Assembly: GCF_017876405.1 (NCBI RefSeq)
Contig: NZ_JAGINW010000001.1
Location: 11,359,203 to 11,423,202, forward strand
DNA: 64,000 nt
DNA from: Kibdelosporangium banguiense
GTDB lineage: Bacteria; Actinomycetota; Actinomycetes; Mycobacteriales; Pseudonocardiaceae
Direction: 5' to 3'
A model generated the notes under the pieces. That model ran no database searches. It saw only the letters and a list, made by a program, of their open reading frames with translations, and had not been told where the DNA came from. Shown in pieces: positions 8,173 through 16,283 of the stretch. Positions within the stretch are counted from its first letter, which is position 1. Each line of letters opens with the position of its first letter. The translations under genes and the position numbers were made by a program.

Positions 8173-8780
8173 GTGCCCAGCCAGCCGGCGTTGCGGGCGA
8201 TCCGGATCGCGTCGATCCGGTTGCGGCCACCGGTTTTGCTGATCGAGTTCGAGAGGTAGTTGCGCACAGTCGCGGGAGACAGCGACAACCGGACGGCGAT
8301 CTCCTCGGTGGAGATCCCCGTCTCGGCCGCACGCAGGACATCGGTTTCCCGCACGGTCAATGGGCTCGCGCCGGTTTCCAGAGCCGCGGCCACCAGGTCG
8401 GGATCGATGACGCGTTGGCCCGCAGCGACCCGGCGGATACCGTCGGCCAAAGCGTCCGGCGGGGCGTCCTTGGTGATGAAGCCGCGGACGTGCAGTTTGA
8501 GCGCGCGCAACAGGTTGCCCGGCTGGGTGAGGCCTGTCAGCACGAGTGTCCGGCATTCCGGCAGCTGCTCGTACAGTTGCCCCGCGGCGGTGAGCCCGTC
8601 GATTCCCGGCAGGTCGATGTCCAGCACGGCCACGTCCGGGCGCGTCCGCAGCGCCGTGGCCACGATCTCGTCGCCACGGTCGAGGTCGGCGACCACCTCG
8701 ATGTCGTCCTCCAGCAGCAACAACGCCGCCAGCGCACGGCGGATCATGTGCATGTCCTCGGCGATGAGCACCCGGATCAT
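8169..8780 (-). CDS. NarL/LuxR-family response regulator
   Basis: A 203-residue two-domain regulator. An N-terminal receiver carries acidic residues in LIAEDMHMIRR and the phospho-acceptor Asp in VAVLDIDLPGIDG. A C-terminal LuxR-type helix-turn-helix follows (LTVRETDVLRAAETGISTEE onward). The start ATG overlaps the stop of the sensor kinase gene in an ATGA junction, so it is last in a three-gene operon. The receiver should take phosphate from the kinase at 8777-9901 and then bind DNA as a dimer. A candidate target is the dyad at 10985-11060 upstream of the operon. Confidence 0.93.
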   Translation of the reverse strand: MIRVLIAEDMHMIRRALAALLLLEDDIEVVADLDRGDEIVATALRTRPDVAVLDIDLPGIDGLTAAGQLYEQLPECRTLVLTGLTQPGNLLRALKLHVRGFITKDAPPDALADGIRRVAAGQRVIDPDLVAAALETGASPLTVRETDVLRAAETGISTEEIAVRLSLSPATVRNYLSNSISKTGGRNRIDAIRIARNAGWLGT

Positions 8781-9901
8781 CGGTTCCCCCAGTCACTATC
8801 GGCCGGTATCTCGACGACGACGCGAAACTCGCCATCCCGCTGTCCGCTGATCAGGGACCCGCCCATCGCGGTGGCCCGGGCGGCGAGACCGGTCAGGCCG
8901 TTGCCGTCGGAGGAAGGCTGTTCGCGTACCCCGTCGTTGACGATCTCCAGCCGCGCACTGCCCGCCTGCCTGGACACGACGATCGAACAGCAGCGGACTT
9001 CGCTGTGCCGCAACATGTTCGTCACGCCTTCCCGCACCGCCCAGGCGAAAATCCGCTGGGCTCCCTCAGACAGCCCAGCCGTATCCACGTCGATCGTCGT
9101 ACGGGCACCGGCGGTCGCCAGCAGTGCCACCGCGCCCCGGGCTTCGGTGGCCAACGACACCGCGTGCTCGTCACGGGAAATGGCACGCATGGTGCGCAAC
9201 GTATCGCGCGCCACGCCAGTGAGCCCGGTGATCTCCTCGCGTGCGCCGTCCGGATCGTCCGGCAGCAGCCGCAACGCGAGACCACCCTTCAACGAGATGG
9301 CCGACAGACTCTGCCCGAACAGATCGTGCAGGTCACGCGACAAACGCAACCGTTCCTGGGCGACGGCGGCCTCAGCCAGCCGGGCCCTGGTCGACTCCAG
9401 TTCGCCGAGAACCGCGACCAGCCGGGCAGCCAGGTAAATGATCACCGGCGGGACGGCGGCAACGACTCCGTAGAGCACTGCGAACACGATCCCGACCACC
9501 GAGTCCAGCGGGTCGGAGGCCAGCTCCGCGACGACGGCGAACGCCGTCATCCCGGCGAAGACCCCGATTCTGACCCAGCCGCGCAGCAGCATCAGCGCGG
9601 ATGCCCCGGCGGAGAACATCGCCGCCTGCCAGTTCGGCCACCAGTCCAGCAACAACAGCGGCAAGTAGACGATGGCGATCAGTGCCGCCAGCGTCCACGC
9701 CCAGCCTCGCGGGCGTGTGTCCCGCGACGCTGCCAGGCTGTGACGCAGTTGCAGCCCGCCGAGTACAAGGCCGAAGACGACCGCGACGGCGAGATCCCGT
9801 CCGGCGTAACCCGCGACGCCGAATCCCGTGTACCACACCGGAATGACGGTCACCGGCAAGTGCAGGACGACGAGCAGCCATCGGGCGTGCCGGGCGGTCA
9901 T
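8777..9901 (-). CDS. NarL-type sensor histidine kinase (HisKA_3)
   Basis: A 374-residue membrane kinase. Several hydrophobic segments fill the first ~170 residues. These are followed by the HisKA_3 phospho-acceptor block LSRDLHDLFGQSLSAI, an ATPase N-box in REGVTNMLRHS and a G-box GNGLTGLAARATAMGG. All functional boxes are present. The ATG at 9901 overlaps the preceding stop (ATGA) and is preferred to the longer frame beginning at 9949. It is paired with the NarL-type regulator immediately downstream and preceded by a kinase-like protein lacking these motifs. No extracytoplasmic sensory domain of size is visible, so the signal may be membrane-associated. Confidence 0.92.
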   Translation of the reverse strand: MTARHARWLLVVLHLPVTVIPVWYTGFGVAGYAGRDLAVAVVFGLVLGGLQLRHSLAASRDTRPRGWAWTLAALIAIVYLPLLLLDWWPNWQAAMFSAGASALMLLRGWVRIGVFAGMTAFAVVAELASDPLDSVVGIVFAVLYGVVAAVPPVIIYLAARLVAVLGELESTRARLAEAAVAQERLRLSRDLHDLFGQSLSAISLKGGLALRLLPDDPDGAREEITGLTGVARDTLRTMRAISRDEHAVSLATEARGAVALLATAGARTTIDVDTAGLSEGAQRIFAWAVREGVTNMLRHSEVRCCSIVVSRQAGSARLEIVNDGVREQPSSDGNGLTGLAARATAMGGSLISGQRDGEFRVVVEIPADSDWGNR

Positions 9902-10929
9902 CGGTCCACCTCGATGATCACCTGGGACGGTTCGACCTTGATCACGCATCGGCCGGCTGTGTCGTCGGCCAGCACCCGGGACACTTCGGCACGCAGGCTC
10001 ACCAGCATGTCTTCGTGGTCCGGCGGCCCGCCCGGCGGAAGTGCCAGCCTTGCCTCGATTCCGGCCGCGGCGAGCAGCCGCACGGCCGCGTCCAGCTCCG
10101 CTCGCAGCGGAGAATCCCCGATCCCGGCAACCGTCCGGCGTGCCTCGGCCAGCGTCGACCGGGCGTCGGCGACCACCTCGCGCAGGTGCCCGGCCGCGTC
10201 ATCAGGTGCCGTCGTGACCAGTTCTGCGGCCCGGTCCCCGGTGTCGGCAATGGATTCCAGTGCGGTGCCAAGCGAATCGCGTAGTCGCGCGTCGATCCGC
10301 ACTCGCTCCTGCACGACTGCCTGACCGGCCAGCTCATTGCGGGCGGCCCGCAGTTGCCGGACCGCGGCGATGAACCGGACCGGAACGGCGATTGTCAGCC
10401 CGTTGAGTACTACGCCGAGCGAGAAGTACGCGATCCATTCAGGCTGTCCATACGCGAACGTCACCGGAACCGGAACAACAGCCAGAATCGCGAACACGAC
10501 CAGCGACCACGGCAAACGCAAGACAAGCAGCGCAGACGCCGCCAGCGGATACAACGCACCCAGCCACTGCACTCCGACAACCGGAAGCACAGCCGCCACC
10601 ACGACAGCCATGCCCGTCAGCCCCCATCGCGCGCCGACCGGCTGAACGCCCCGCGCCACATGGCGTATGTGCCAGACAAGGACCAGCATGCAGGCGAACA
10701 TGGCAATGACCGTGACCGCCGCGTGCTGAGGCTGGATGTAGATCACCCGGAAAACGCCCACAGTCATCAGGACGAAGCTGCCTGTGACCACACCGGCCGT
10801 GGCGAGCCCGGGCAGGCGGCCCGAATGCTCGTGTGTGTTCAGTACGACCCTCACCTGGCATAGATCAATACCAGGCAACGCTATGGGTGCGAGACGCATC
10901 CCGACAAGCGGTGCGGACATCTGCGGCAT
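9898..10929 (-). CDS. Degenerate sensor-kinase-like membrane protein (no phospho-His, truncated ATPase)
   Basis: A 343-residue protein with the same layout as the next gene: membrane segments over residues ~40-200, then a coiled dimerisation helix starting QERVRIDARLRDSLGTAL. Where HisKA_3 kinases have the L-H-D acceptor box this protein has L-R-D, so the histidine is gone. The C-terminal part ends in ADDTAGRCVIKVE before any N-box Asn or G-box, so ATP binding is not expected. It is first in an operon with a complete kinase and regulator. A modulatory partner that heterodimerises with the active kinase is a reasonable inference. GGAAAGTGAG precedes the ATG at 10929. Chance decay is an alternative, though the frame is fully open. 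Confidence 0.75.
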   Translation of the reverse strand: MPQMSAPLVGMRLAPIALPGIDLCQVRVVLNTHEHSGRLPGLATAGVVTGSFVLMTVGVFRVIYIQPQHAAVTVIAMFACMLVLVWHIRHVARGVQPVGARWGLTGMAVVVAAVLPVVGVQWLGALYPLAASALLVLRLPWSLVVFAILAVVPVPVTFAYGQPEWIAYFSLGVVLNGLTIAVPVRFIAAVRQLRAARNELAGQAVVQERVRIDARLRDSLGTALESIADTGDRAAELVTTAPDDAAGHLREVVADARSTLAEARRTVAGIGDSPLRAELDAAVRLLAAAGIEARLALPPGGPPDHEDMLVSLRAEVSRVLADDTAGRCVIKVEPSQVIIEVDR

Positions 10930-10984
10930 GTCTCACTTTCCGGCCGCCGGCAGCCACGGGCCAGCGTGCCGGACCGGCCGACGG

Positions 10985-11060
10985 GCCCGGCAGATGTGAA
11001 TGTCCACATCCGGTGATGATGAACATCATCGGTAACCGGCTACATCGACATCTGCCGGGC
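10985..11060. promoter_or_regulatory. Nested dyads sharing one axis between divergent genes
   Basis: A 13-bp perfect inverted repeat (GCCCGGCAGATGT at 10985-10997, ACATCTGCCGGGC at 11048-11060) encloses a second dyad, GATGATG-AA-CATCATC (11015-11030). Both have the same centre at 11022.5, and a further 4 bp (11000-11003 with 11042-11045) also pair around it. It lies 55 bases before the kinase-like gene and 28 before the membrane-protein gene on the other strand. This is consistent with a cooperative operator for a dimeric regulator or with a cruciform. Confidence 0.55.
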
Positions 11061-11088
11061 AGGTGCTCCGGCGGCCGAGACTCCGCAC

Positions 11089-11721
11089 ATGACAAACGAC
11101 AGCTCACTGCGGACCCGGCCTGTTCCCACGCGGCTCGCAGGCGCGGCCACGGTGGCGGCAGGTGCGATGTTCCTGCTCTATCCGGCAGTGCGACCGGCCG
11201 GCGACGCGGCCGAAGTGGTGGCGAGCGGCGCCTGGGTCGCGTCGCATTTCTTCGCCATGATCGGCTTCATCCTCGTCCCGTTCGGCCTGTACGCCCTGTT
11301 ACAGATGACCGACGACAGACGCGCCCGCTACGCGCTCGTGACGAGCTGGATCGGCGCGGGGCTGGTTCTGCCGTACTACGGCGCCGAGGACTTCGGGCTG
11401 CATGTGATCGCGGCGCGGGCTGTACGCGAACCGAACGTGGGCTTCACGGAACTGGCCGAAGCGTTCCGCTTCGACCCGCTGGCCGCAGGCATGTTCGCGG
11501 CAGGCCTGATCCTGCTGGCAGTGGCCGGGGTGCTCGCCGCGCTCGCCGTCTGGCGATCCGGCACGCTGCAGCGCTGGAGCGGCGTGCCGTTCGCGGCCGG
11601 TCTCCTGCTGTTCTTCCCGCAGTTCTACACACCCGCCGCGGTCCGTACCGCGCACGGCGTCCTGCTGGCAGTCGGATGCGTCTGGTTGGGGATGACGCTC
11701 TGGCGTTCCCGCCGGATCTGA
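11089..11721 (+). CDS. Hypothetical membrane protein
   Basis: A 210-residue protein with about five to six hydrophobic segments (for example AGAATVAAGAMFLLYPAV, FFAMIGFILVPFGLYALL and LAAGMFAAGLILLAVAGVL) and no recognisable catalytic motif. It is transcribed divergently from the two-component operon, from which it is separated by the large dyad at 10985-11060, and may be one of that system's targets. It ends at a strong hairpin. No function is assigned. Confidence 0.8.
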   Translation: MTNDSSLRTRPVPTRLAGAATVAAGAMFLLYPAVRPAGDAAEVVASGAWVASHFFAMIGFILVPFGLYALLQMTDDRRARYALVTSWIGAGLVLPYYGAEDFGLHVIAARAVREPNVGFTELAEAFRFDPLAAGMFAAGLILLAVAGVLAALAVWRSGTLQRWSGVPFAAGLLLFFPQFYTPAAVRTAHGVLLAVGCVWLGMTLWRSRRI

Positions 11722-11723
11722 CG

Positions 11724-11763
11724 CCCAGGTCGCCGGGCAGCGTCCCCTGCCCGGCGACCTGGG
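11724..11763. terminator. Bidirectional hairpin terminator
   Basis: Perfect 17-bp stem: CCCAGGTCGCCGGGCAG (11724-11740) pairs with 11747-11763 across a 6-base loop. It sits between convergent genes, 2 bases after the membrane-protein stop and 4 before the TetR stop on the opposite strand. Confidence 0.85.
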
Positions 11764-11767
11764 TGTT

Positions 11768-12439
11768 TCAGAGCACCTCCGGGCGGTAGATCGTGCGCAG
11801 CCAGATGGAGGCCAGCGTCTCGACCATGTCGGCGTCCCATTTCGCGGACACCTTGGCCAGTGACTGGTGGTAGCAGGTCGTCTCGTTCATCAGTACGAGC
11901 ACGCGGGCCAGCGTCTGCGCCGACGGCGGGCCTGGCAGAGCCAGTCCGGTCCGGCGTTCGCTCTCGATCTGCACGGCCGTCGACCGCATGAACCGCCGGG
12001 CGACCTGGTCCCACAGCTCGGCCAGCCGCGGGTCCGACTCCCGGCCACGAACCGACGCACGCAACACCGAGCCGTGCTCACGCCACAACGCCACCGTCGC
12101 GGTCAACGCCCGGCGTACGGCGACACCAGGCGTCTCGTCGCTACGACGGAACCACACCACGCCCGAGGCGTAGATCTCGTGCAGCACACGCTCGGACAAG
12201 GCGTACAACACCGCGTCGCGCGACTCGAAGTGGAAGTAGAACGTCGAGCGCGAAACCCCTGCGCCCGAGGTGAGTTCGTCGATGGCGATCTCGCGCAGCG
12301 AACGCTTGGCCAGCAGCCGGGCCGCGGTGTCCAAAATGGCCTGCGCGGTGAGATCACCCTTGGTCGGCTTGCGAGCCTGCTCTTCGTTCGCGCCTTCGCC
12401 GGGTGGTGTCCACTCCGGCGGCTGGCGGCGGACCGTCAT
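11768..12439 (-). CDS. TetR-family transcriptional regulator
   Basis: A 223-residue TetR protein. The N-terminal HTH spans ILDTAARLLAKRSLREIAI to SRSTFYFHFESRDAVLYAL, with the family's F-Y-F-H-F signature. A mainly helical ligand domain follows with a tryptophan-rich segment. The ATG at 12439 is used because the longer open frame upstream has no HTH-compatible similarity. It is divergent from the anti-sigma gene with only 43 bases between, so the two promoters must overlap. The effector and targets are unknown; autoregulation and control of the anti-sigma/sigma pair are plausible. Confidence 0.9.
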   Translation of the reverse strand: MTVRRQPPEWTPPGEGANEEQARKPTKGDLTAQAILDTAARLLAKRSLREIAIDELTSGAGVSRSTFYFHFESRDAVLYALSERVLHEIYASGVVWFRRSDETPGVAVRRALTATVALWREHGSVLRASVRGRESDPRLAELWDQVARRFMRSTAVQIESERRTGLALPGPPSAQTLARVLVLMNETTCYHQSLAKVSAKWDADMVETLASIWLRTIYRPEVL

Positions 12440-12482
12440 GCCGTCATTCTTGCAAACGTGTGTACGGGCTAGTGTTGTCCGG

Positions 12483-12908
12483 GTGACGATGTCTGACCAG
12501 GCACAGCCTGCCGGCGACGAGATAGAGGTCAGGGTCGCAGCCGACCCCGCCCAGCTGCCGGTGCTGCGCGCGATCGCCTCGGTGGTGGCGATGCGCCAGG
12601 ATTTCGACCTTGACGCGATCGCCGACCTGAAGATGGCCGTGGACGAGGCGTGCTCGATGCTCGTACTCAACGCGGCCAAGGGCTCGATCCTGTCGTGCCG
12701 GTTCCAGCCCGCCAAGGCCGAGATCCGGGTGCTGGCGACCGCGCTGTCGGACAACGACGAGTGGCCGGACACCGGTTCGTTCGGCTGGCACGTGCTCTCC
12801 ACCCTCACCGACACGGTCGACGCCAGTGTCGCGCCCGCCTCAGCCGATCCGGGTGGCTTCACCCTGCGCATCGAGCTGTCCAAACGTAACGGGCTGGGAC
12901 ACGAGTGA
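12483..12908 (+). CDS. Anti-sigma factor, RsbW/UsfX-like ATPase
   Basis: A 141-residue HATPase-fold protein immediately upstream of a SigF-type sigma factor, matching the RsbW/UsfX anti-sigma arrangement. The helix normally carrying the N-box reads DLKMAVDEACSMLVLNA. At the position where RsbW-type kinases have the Mg-binding Asn there is Met, so kinase activity may be weak or absent while sigma binding is retained. The GTG at 12483 follows a TAGTGT hexamer at 12470-12475 by 7 bases, suggesting a leaderless transcript; an ATG lies at 12489. The stop overlaps the sigma start in a GTGA junction, which fixes near-equal synthesis of inhibitor and target. Confidence 0.8.
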   Translation: MTMSDQAQPAGDEIEVRVAADPAQLPVLRAIASVVAMRQDFDLDAIADLKMAVDEACSMLVLNAAKGSILSCRFQPAKAEIRVLATALSDNDEWPDTGSFGWHVLSTLTDTVDASVAPASADPGGFTLRIELSKRNGLGHE

Positions 12909-13669
12909 ACCCACGCGGCGGCTACGACCACCTCGCCCCGCTGTTCGACCAGATGGCATCCCTTCCGGAGAACAGTGCGGAGCGCGCGGAACTGCGTGAG
13001 CGGCTCGTCACCGAGCACCTGCCGGTCGCCGAGCACATCGCGCGCCGGTTCAGCCACCAGGGCGCGCCCCTGGAGGACCTCGCCCAGGTGGCGCGGATCG
13101 GCCTGATCAACGCGGTCGACCGGTTCGACCCCGAGCACGGCTCGGACTTCATGTCGTATGCCGTACCCACGATCATGGGTGAGGTCCGCAGGCACATCCG
13201 GGACACGAGCTGGGCGGTGCACGTGCCGCGACGGCTCAAGGAGCTGCGGCTGTCGATCGCGGGCGCGGTCACGGACCTGTCCCAGCGGCTCGGCCGTGCG
13301 CCGACACCCAGCCAGATCGCCGAGCACCTGGGCATCACCCGGGAAGAGGTGTTCGAGGGCCTGGAGGCGACCAACGCCCACCACTCGCTCTCGCTGGACT
13401 ACCTGCTCACCGACGATCCGGACTCCGCCTCGCTGGCCGACACGCTCGGCGCCGACGACCCCGAGCTGAGCGTGGTCGACGCCCGTGAAGCGCTGTATCC
13501 GCTGATCAAACGGCTGCCGGAACGCCAGCAGAAGATCATCACGCTGCGCTTCTTCGGCAACCTGACCCAGACCCAGATCGCTGACCGGCTCGGCATCAGC
13601 CAGATGCACGTCTCCCGGCTGCTGGCCAAGAGCCTCGACTCGCTGCGGGCCGGGCTCGGCAACGGCTGA
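12905..13669 (+). CDS. RNA polymerase sigma factor of the SigB/SigF/SigG group
   Basis: A 254-residue sigma-70-family protein. Region 2 includes HIARRFSHQG...DLAQVARIGLINAVDRFDP and DFMSYAVPTIMGEVRRHIRD. Region 3 is VPRRLKELRL, and region 4 ends in QTQIADRLGISQMHVSRLL. Length and sequence fit the group 3 stress/development sigma factors controlled by RsbW-like anti-sigma factors, here encoded directly upstream with a 4-base overlap. No anti-anti-sigma gene is adjacent. The regulon probably includes stress or development genes, and the Ku gene just downstream could be a member, but its promoter was not convincing. Confidence 0.93.
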   Translation: MNPRGGYDHLAPLFDQMASLPENSAERAELRERLVTEHLPVAEHIARRFSHQGAPLEDLAQVARIGLINAVDRFDPEHGSDFMSYAVPTIMGEVRRHIRDTSWAVHVPRRLKELRLSIAGAVTDLSQRLGRAPTPSQIAEHLGITREEVFEGLEATNAHHSLSLDYLLTDDPDSASLADTLGADDPELSVVDAREALYPLIKRLPERQQKIITLRFFGNLTQTQIADRLGISQMHVSRLLAKSLDSLRAGLGNG

Positions 13670-13728
13670 CCAGGCCTTTTCCGGCGTGGGGGGTTGAAAA
13701 ACGACGGTGTAGTCGGTACGCACTGCAT

Positions 13729-14565
13729 ATGAGACCCGTTTGGCGAGGTGCCATCTCCTTCGGCCTGGTGACCATCGCCGTGCGGATGTTCGGCTCGACG
13801 GAGGAACACGACTTCCGGTTCCACCAGGTCCACCCCGAGGACGGGGGGCGGATCCGCTACAAACGCGTCTGCGAGATCTGCGGAAACGAGATCGAATACC
13901 GCGACATAGCCAAAGGTTACGAACTCGACGACGGGCGCGTGGTCATCCTCACCGACGAGGATTTCGCCAAGCTGCCGGTGTCGACCGACAAGTCGATCCA
14001 GGTGCTGGAGTTCGTGCCGACCCAGGAGGTCGACCCGATCTTTTTCCAGAAGACGTACTACCTGGAGCCGGACAAAACCGCGGGCCGTCCGTATGTGCTG
14101 TTGCGTCAGGCGCTTGAGGACACCGATCGGCACGCGGTTGTGAAGATCACCATCCGGCAGCGGGAATCGCTCGGGATCCTGCGCGCACGCGATGACGTGC
14201 TCGTTCTGCACACCATCTTCTGGCCCGACGAGATCCGCAAACCCGATTTCGGGTTCCTCGACCAGGACATCGAGGTCCGCTCACAAGAGCTGAAGATGGC
14301 GACTTCATTGATCGACAACATGGCCGGCTCCTTCCGGCCCGAGCAGTTCACCGACGAATATCGCGACGCCATGGCCGAACTGGTGGCGGCCAAGGCCGAA
14401 GGCGCGGAACTGCCCGAACGCCCTGAAGAGGAAGACCAGGGCGATGTGATCGACCTGATGACGGCATTGGAACGCAGTGTCGAACAGAGCCGGGCGGCAG
14501 GCGAGCAGCCACCCGCGAAGAAGAAGCCGGCTTCGAAGAGCAAGTCGGGGAAGCGAACCGCTTGA
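13729..14565 (+). CDS. ku: Ku protein, non-homologous end joining
   Basis: A 278-residue bacterial Ku. It opens with MRPVWRGAISFGLVTIAVRM, carries the Ku-core YRDIAKGYELDDG block and FWPDEIRKP, and ends in a Lys/Ser-rich tail (KKKPASKSKSGK) like those that help end recruitment. Bacterial Ku forms a homodimeric ring on DNA ends and recruits ligase LigD. No ligD lies in the window, so the partner must be elsewhere. It follows the sigma gene by 59 bases on the same strand and may be co-transcribed. Confidence 0.96.
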   Translation: MRPVWRGAISFGLVTIAVRMFGSTEEHDFRFHQVHPEDGGRIRYKRVCEICGNEIEYRDIAKGYELDDGRVVILTDEDFAKLPVSTDKSIQVLEFVPTQEVDPIFFQKTYYLEPDKTAGRPYVLLRQALEDTDRHAVVKITIRQRESLGILRARDDVLVLHTIFWPDEIRKPDFGFLDQDIEVRSQELKMATSLIDNMAGSFRPEQFTDEYRDAMAELVAAKAEGAELPERPEEEDQGDVIDLMTALERSVEQSRAAGEQPPAKKKPASKSKSGKRTA

Positions 14566-14591
14566 CATTACCGAACAGGCCGGCAACCCGA

Positions 14592-14605
14592 ACGGGTTAA
14601 CCGGT
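14592..14605. promoter_or_regulatory. Candidate TetR operator
   Basis: ACGGGTTAACCGGT is a 14-bp near-palindrome (one mismatched pair) lying 40 bases before the TetR start at 14645. Its size, symmetry and position fit an autoregulatory operator; nothing else supports it. Confidence 0.35.
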
Positions 14606-14644
14606 CATTCCACGCTGCCTGGCGCAGCATGCAAGAGTAATGGC

Positions 14645-15259
14645 ATGAGTTCTGCTTCCGAACCACGCTGGCGACGACTCGAACCAGACGCACGGCGGGA
14701 ACAGATCCTCGTCTGCGCTATCCGGCTATTCGGTGAGCGCCCGTACCCGGCGGTGTCGACAACGGACATCGCACAGGAAGCGGGCGTCGCCCGCGGCTTG
14801 ATCAACCATTATTTCGGCACGAAACGCGATCTGTATCTGGAAGTGGTCCGCAGAATGGTGACCATTCCCTCCTCGACGATCCAGGGCCTGCCGCCCGGTT
14901 CACTCGAGGAGCGGATCGCCGCGAGTGTGAACTGGTTCCTCGACCGGGTGCTGCGGCACAGCAGGACGTGGCTCGTCGCGGTCGGCGGCGTGGGGCACGA
15001 CGCGGATGTCGAACGAATCCTCGCCGAAGCGGACGAACTGGCCGCCGACCGGGTTCTGGAATTCGTCGGCCTGACCGAAGTCAACGAACACCGGGAACAG
15101 TTGCGTGCGATGGTCCGGGCATACGCGGCCATGGTGAAAGCGGCCGGGCGGGAATGGGTGATGGGCAATCACCTCAGCCGCGACCAGGTTCACCTTTTGC
15201 TCAGCCAGACCCTGCTCACCCTGGTCCGGGACACGTTCCCGAAAGTCAGGGCAACGTGA
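14645..15259 (+). CDS. TetR-family transcriptional regulator
   Basis: A 204-residue TetR protein with HTH ILVCAIRLFGERPYPAVSTT to GVARGLINHYFGTKRDLYLEV. The N-H-Y-F-G-T-K signature is classic. The ATG at 14645 is the first methionine before the HTH; the frame is open further upstream into the Ku gene but that part is shadow. The 3' end overlaps the 3' end of the FabH-like gene by 14 bases on the opposite strand. The convergent layout with a fatty-acid-type synthase hints at lipid-related control, without proof. Confidence 0.9.
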   Translation: MSSASEPRWRRLEPDARREQILVCAIRLFGERPYPAVSTTDIAQEAGVARGLINHYFGTKRDLYLEVVRRMVTIPSSTIQGLPPGSLEERIAASVNWFLDRVLRHSRTWLVAVGGVGHDADVERILAEADELAADRVLEFVGLTEVNEHREQLRAMVRAYAAMVKAAGREWVMGNHLSRDQVHLLLSQTLLTLVRDTFPKVRAT

Positions 15260-16217
15260 CCACCTGCGCGGCATAGCTCAGCCCGGCGCCGAAGCCGATC
15301 AGCAACGCCAGCGAATCCGGCTCGACCGCCTTGGCCTCGACAAGCCGTTGCAGCGCAAGGGGAATCGACGCGGCCGAGGTGTTGCCGGAGCGGACCACGT
15401 CCTGGGCGACCACGGCACCGGGGGCGCCGATCTTCTTGGCCATGGCGTGAATAATCCTCAGATTCGCCTGGTGCGGCACGATCGCGGCCAGATCCTCGGG
15501 TTTCACCCCGGCCCGTTCGCACGCGGCCAGCGCGATCGGATACAGCTCAGTGGTGGCCCACCGGAAGACAGCCTGACCCTCCATGTGCATGCCGTGGGTG
15601 AAATCAGGAATACGGATCAGGTCCGCACCCTGACCGTCGCTACCCCACACCACCGGACCGATGCCCGGATCGGGTGACGCGGCCACGATCGCGGCACCGG
15701 CCCCGTCACCGAAAATGATCGAAGTCCCCAGATCCTCCGGATCGACCCAGGCCGTCATCCGTTCCGTACCAACAACAAGCACATGCTCAGCCGACCCGCT
15801 ACGCACCACGTCCGCCGCGACCGTCAGCGCATAGCAGAAGCCGGCACACGCCGCATTGAGATCGAAGGCACCTGCCGTCACGGCCCCGACATCACGCGCG
15901 ACCCCGGACGCCACATCCGGCATCGGCCGGTCGGCACTGCAGCTCGCGACGATCACCAGCCCGATCTTGCCGGCCTCCAGCCTGCAGTTCTCCAGCGCCT
16001 GCCGAGCGGCGGCGACTGCCATCTCATGCACGGTTTCGGCGTCTTGCGCCTTACGCACCGAGACAATGCCCGTGCGCCCCTGCACCCATTCCCCCGTACG
16101 CCCGAATCTGCGAGCCGTCTCCTCGCTCGTGACCACAGTGGACGGCTGATACGCCCCGAACCCGACGATCCGGGCACCGGCCACCGGCCTGGCCTGACGA
16201 AGACGAGAAACTTTCAC
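15246..16217 (-). CDS. Beta-ketoacyl-ACP synthase III (FabH-type)
   Basis: A 323-residue KAS III condensing enzyme. The catalytic triad is C124 (DLNAACAGFCYAL), H249 (VPHQANLR) and N279 (SGNTSAAS), all intact, and the terminal GFGAGLSYA loop is present. It should condense an acyl-CoA starter with malonyl-ACP. The GTG at 16217 is chosen because GGTGGAG lies ~8 bases upstream and gives a normal FabH N-terminus; the open frame extends to a TTG at 16259. No acyl-carrier protein or other FAS/PKS gene is adjacent, so it could be a stand-alone housekeeping FabH or a secondary-metabolite starter enzyme. Confidence 0.9.
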   Translation of the reverse strand: MKVSRLRQARPVAGARIVGFGAYQPSTVVTSEETARRFGRTGEWVQGRTGIVSVRKAQDAETVHEMAVAAARQALENCRLEAGKIGLVIVASCSADRPMPDVASGVARDVGAVTAGAFDLNAACAGFCYALTVAADVVRSGSAEHVLVVGTERMTAWVDPEDLGTSIIFGDGAGAAIVAASPDPGIGPVVWGSDGQGADLIRIPDFTHGMHMEGQAVFRWATTELYPIALAACERAGVKPEDLAAIVPHQANLRIIHAMAKKIGAPGAVVAQDVVRSGNTSAASIPLALQRLVEAKAVEPDSLALLIGFGAGLSYAAQVVTLP

Positions 16218-16283
16218 CGCGGAAACTCCACCCATGAGGCCCATCTTGGGGCCTACCAATGAGTAAGAGTGTCATCCTCTGGT

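Noticed and set aside
6463..8835. A 790-codon minus-strand open frame over the kinase gene
   Set aside because: Antisense to clearly coding sequence (kinase motifs on the plus strand) and low complexity.
12440..13723. N-terminal extension of the TetR frame covering the sigma factor region
   Set aside because: It is antisense to the anti-sigma and sigma genes; the TetR domain begins at the ATG at 12439.
13674..13728. A SigF-type promoter before ku (TTGAAA at 13694)
   Set aside because: No -10-like hexamer at an acceptable distance and no GTTT/GGGTA pair; co-transcription with the sigma gene is simpler.
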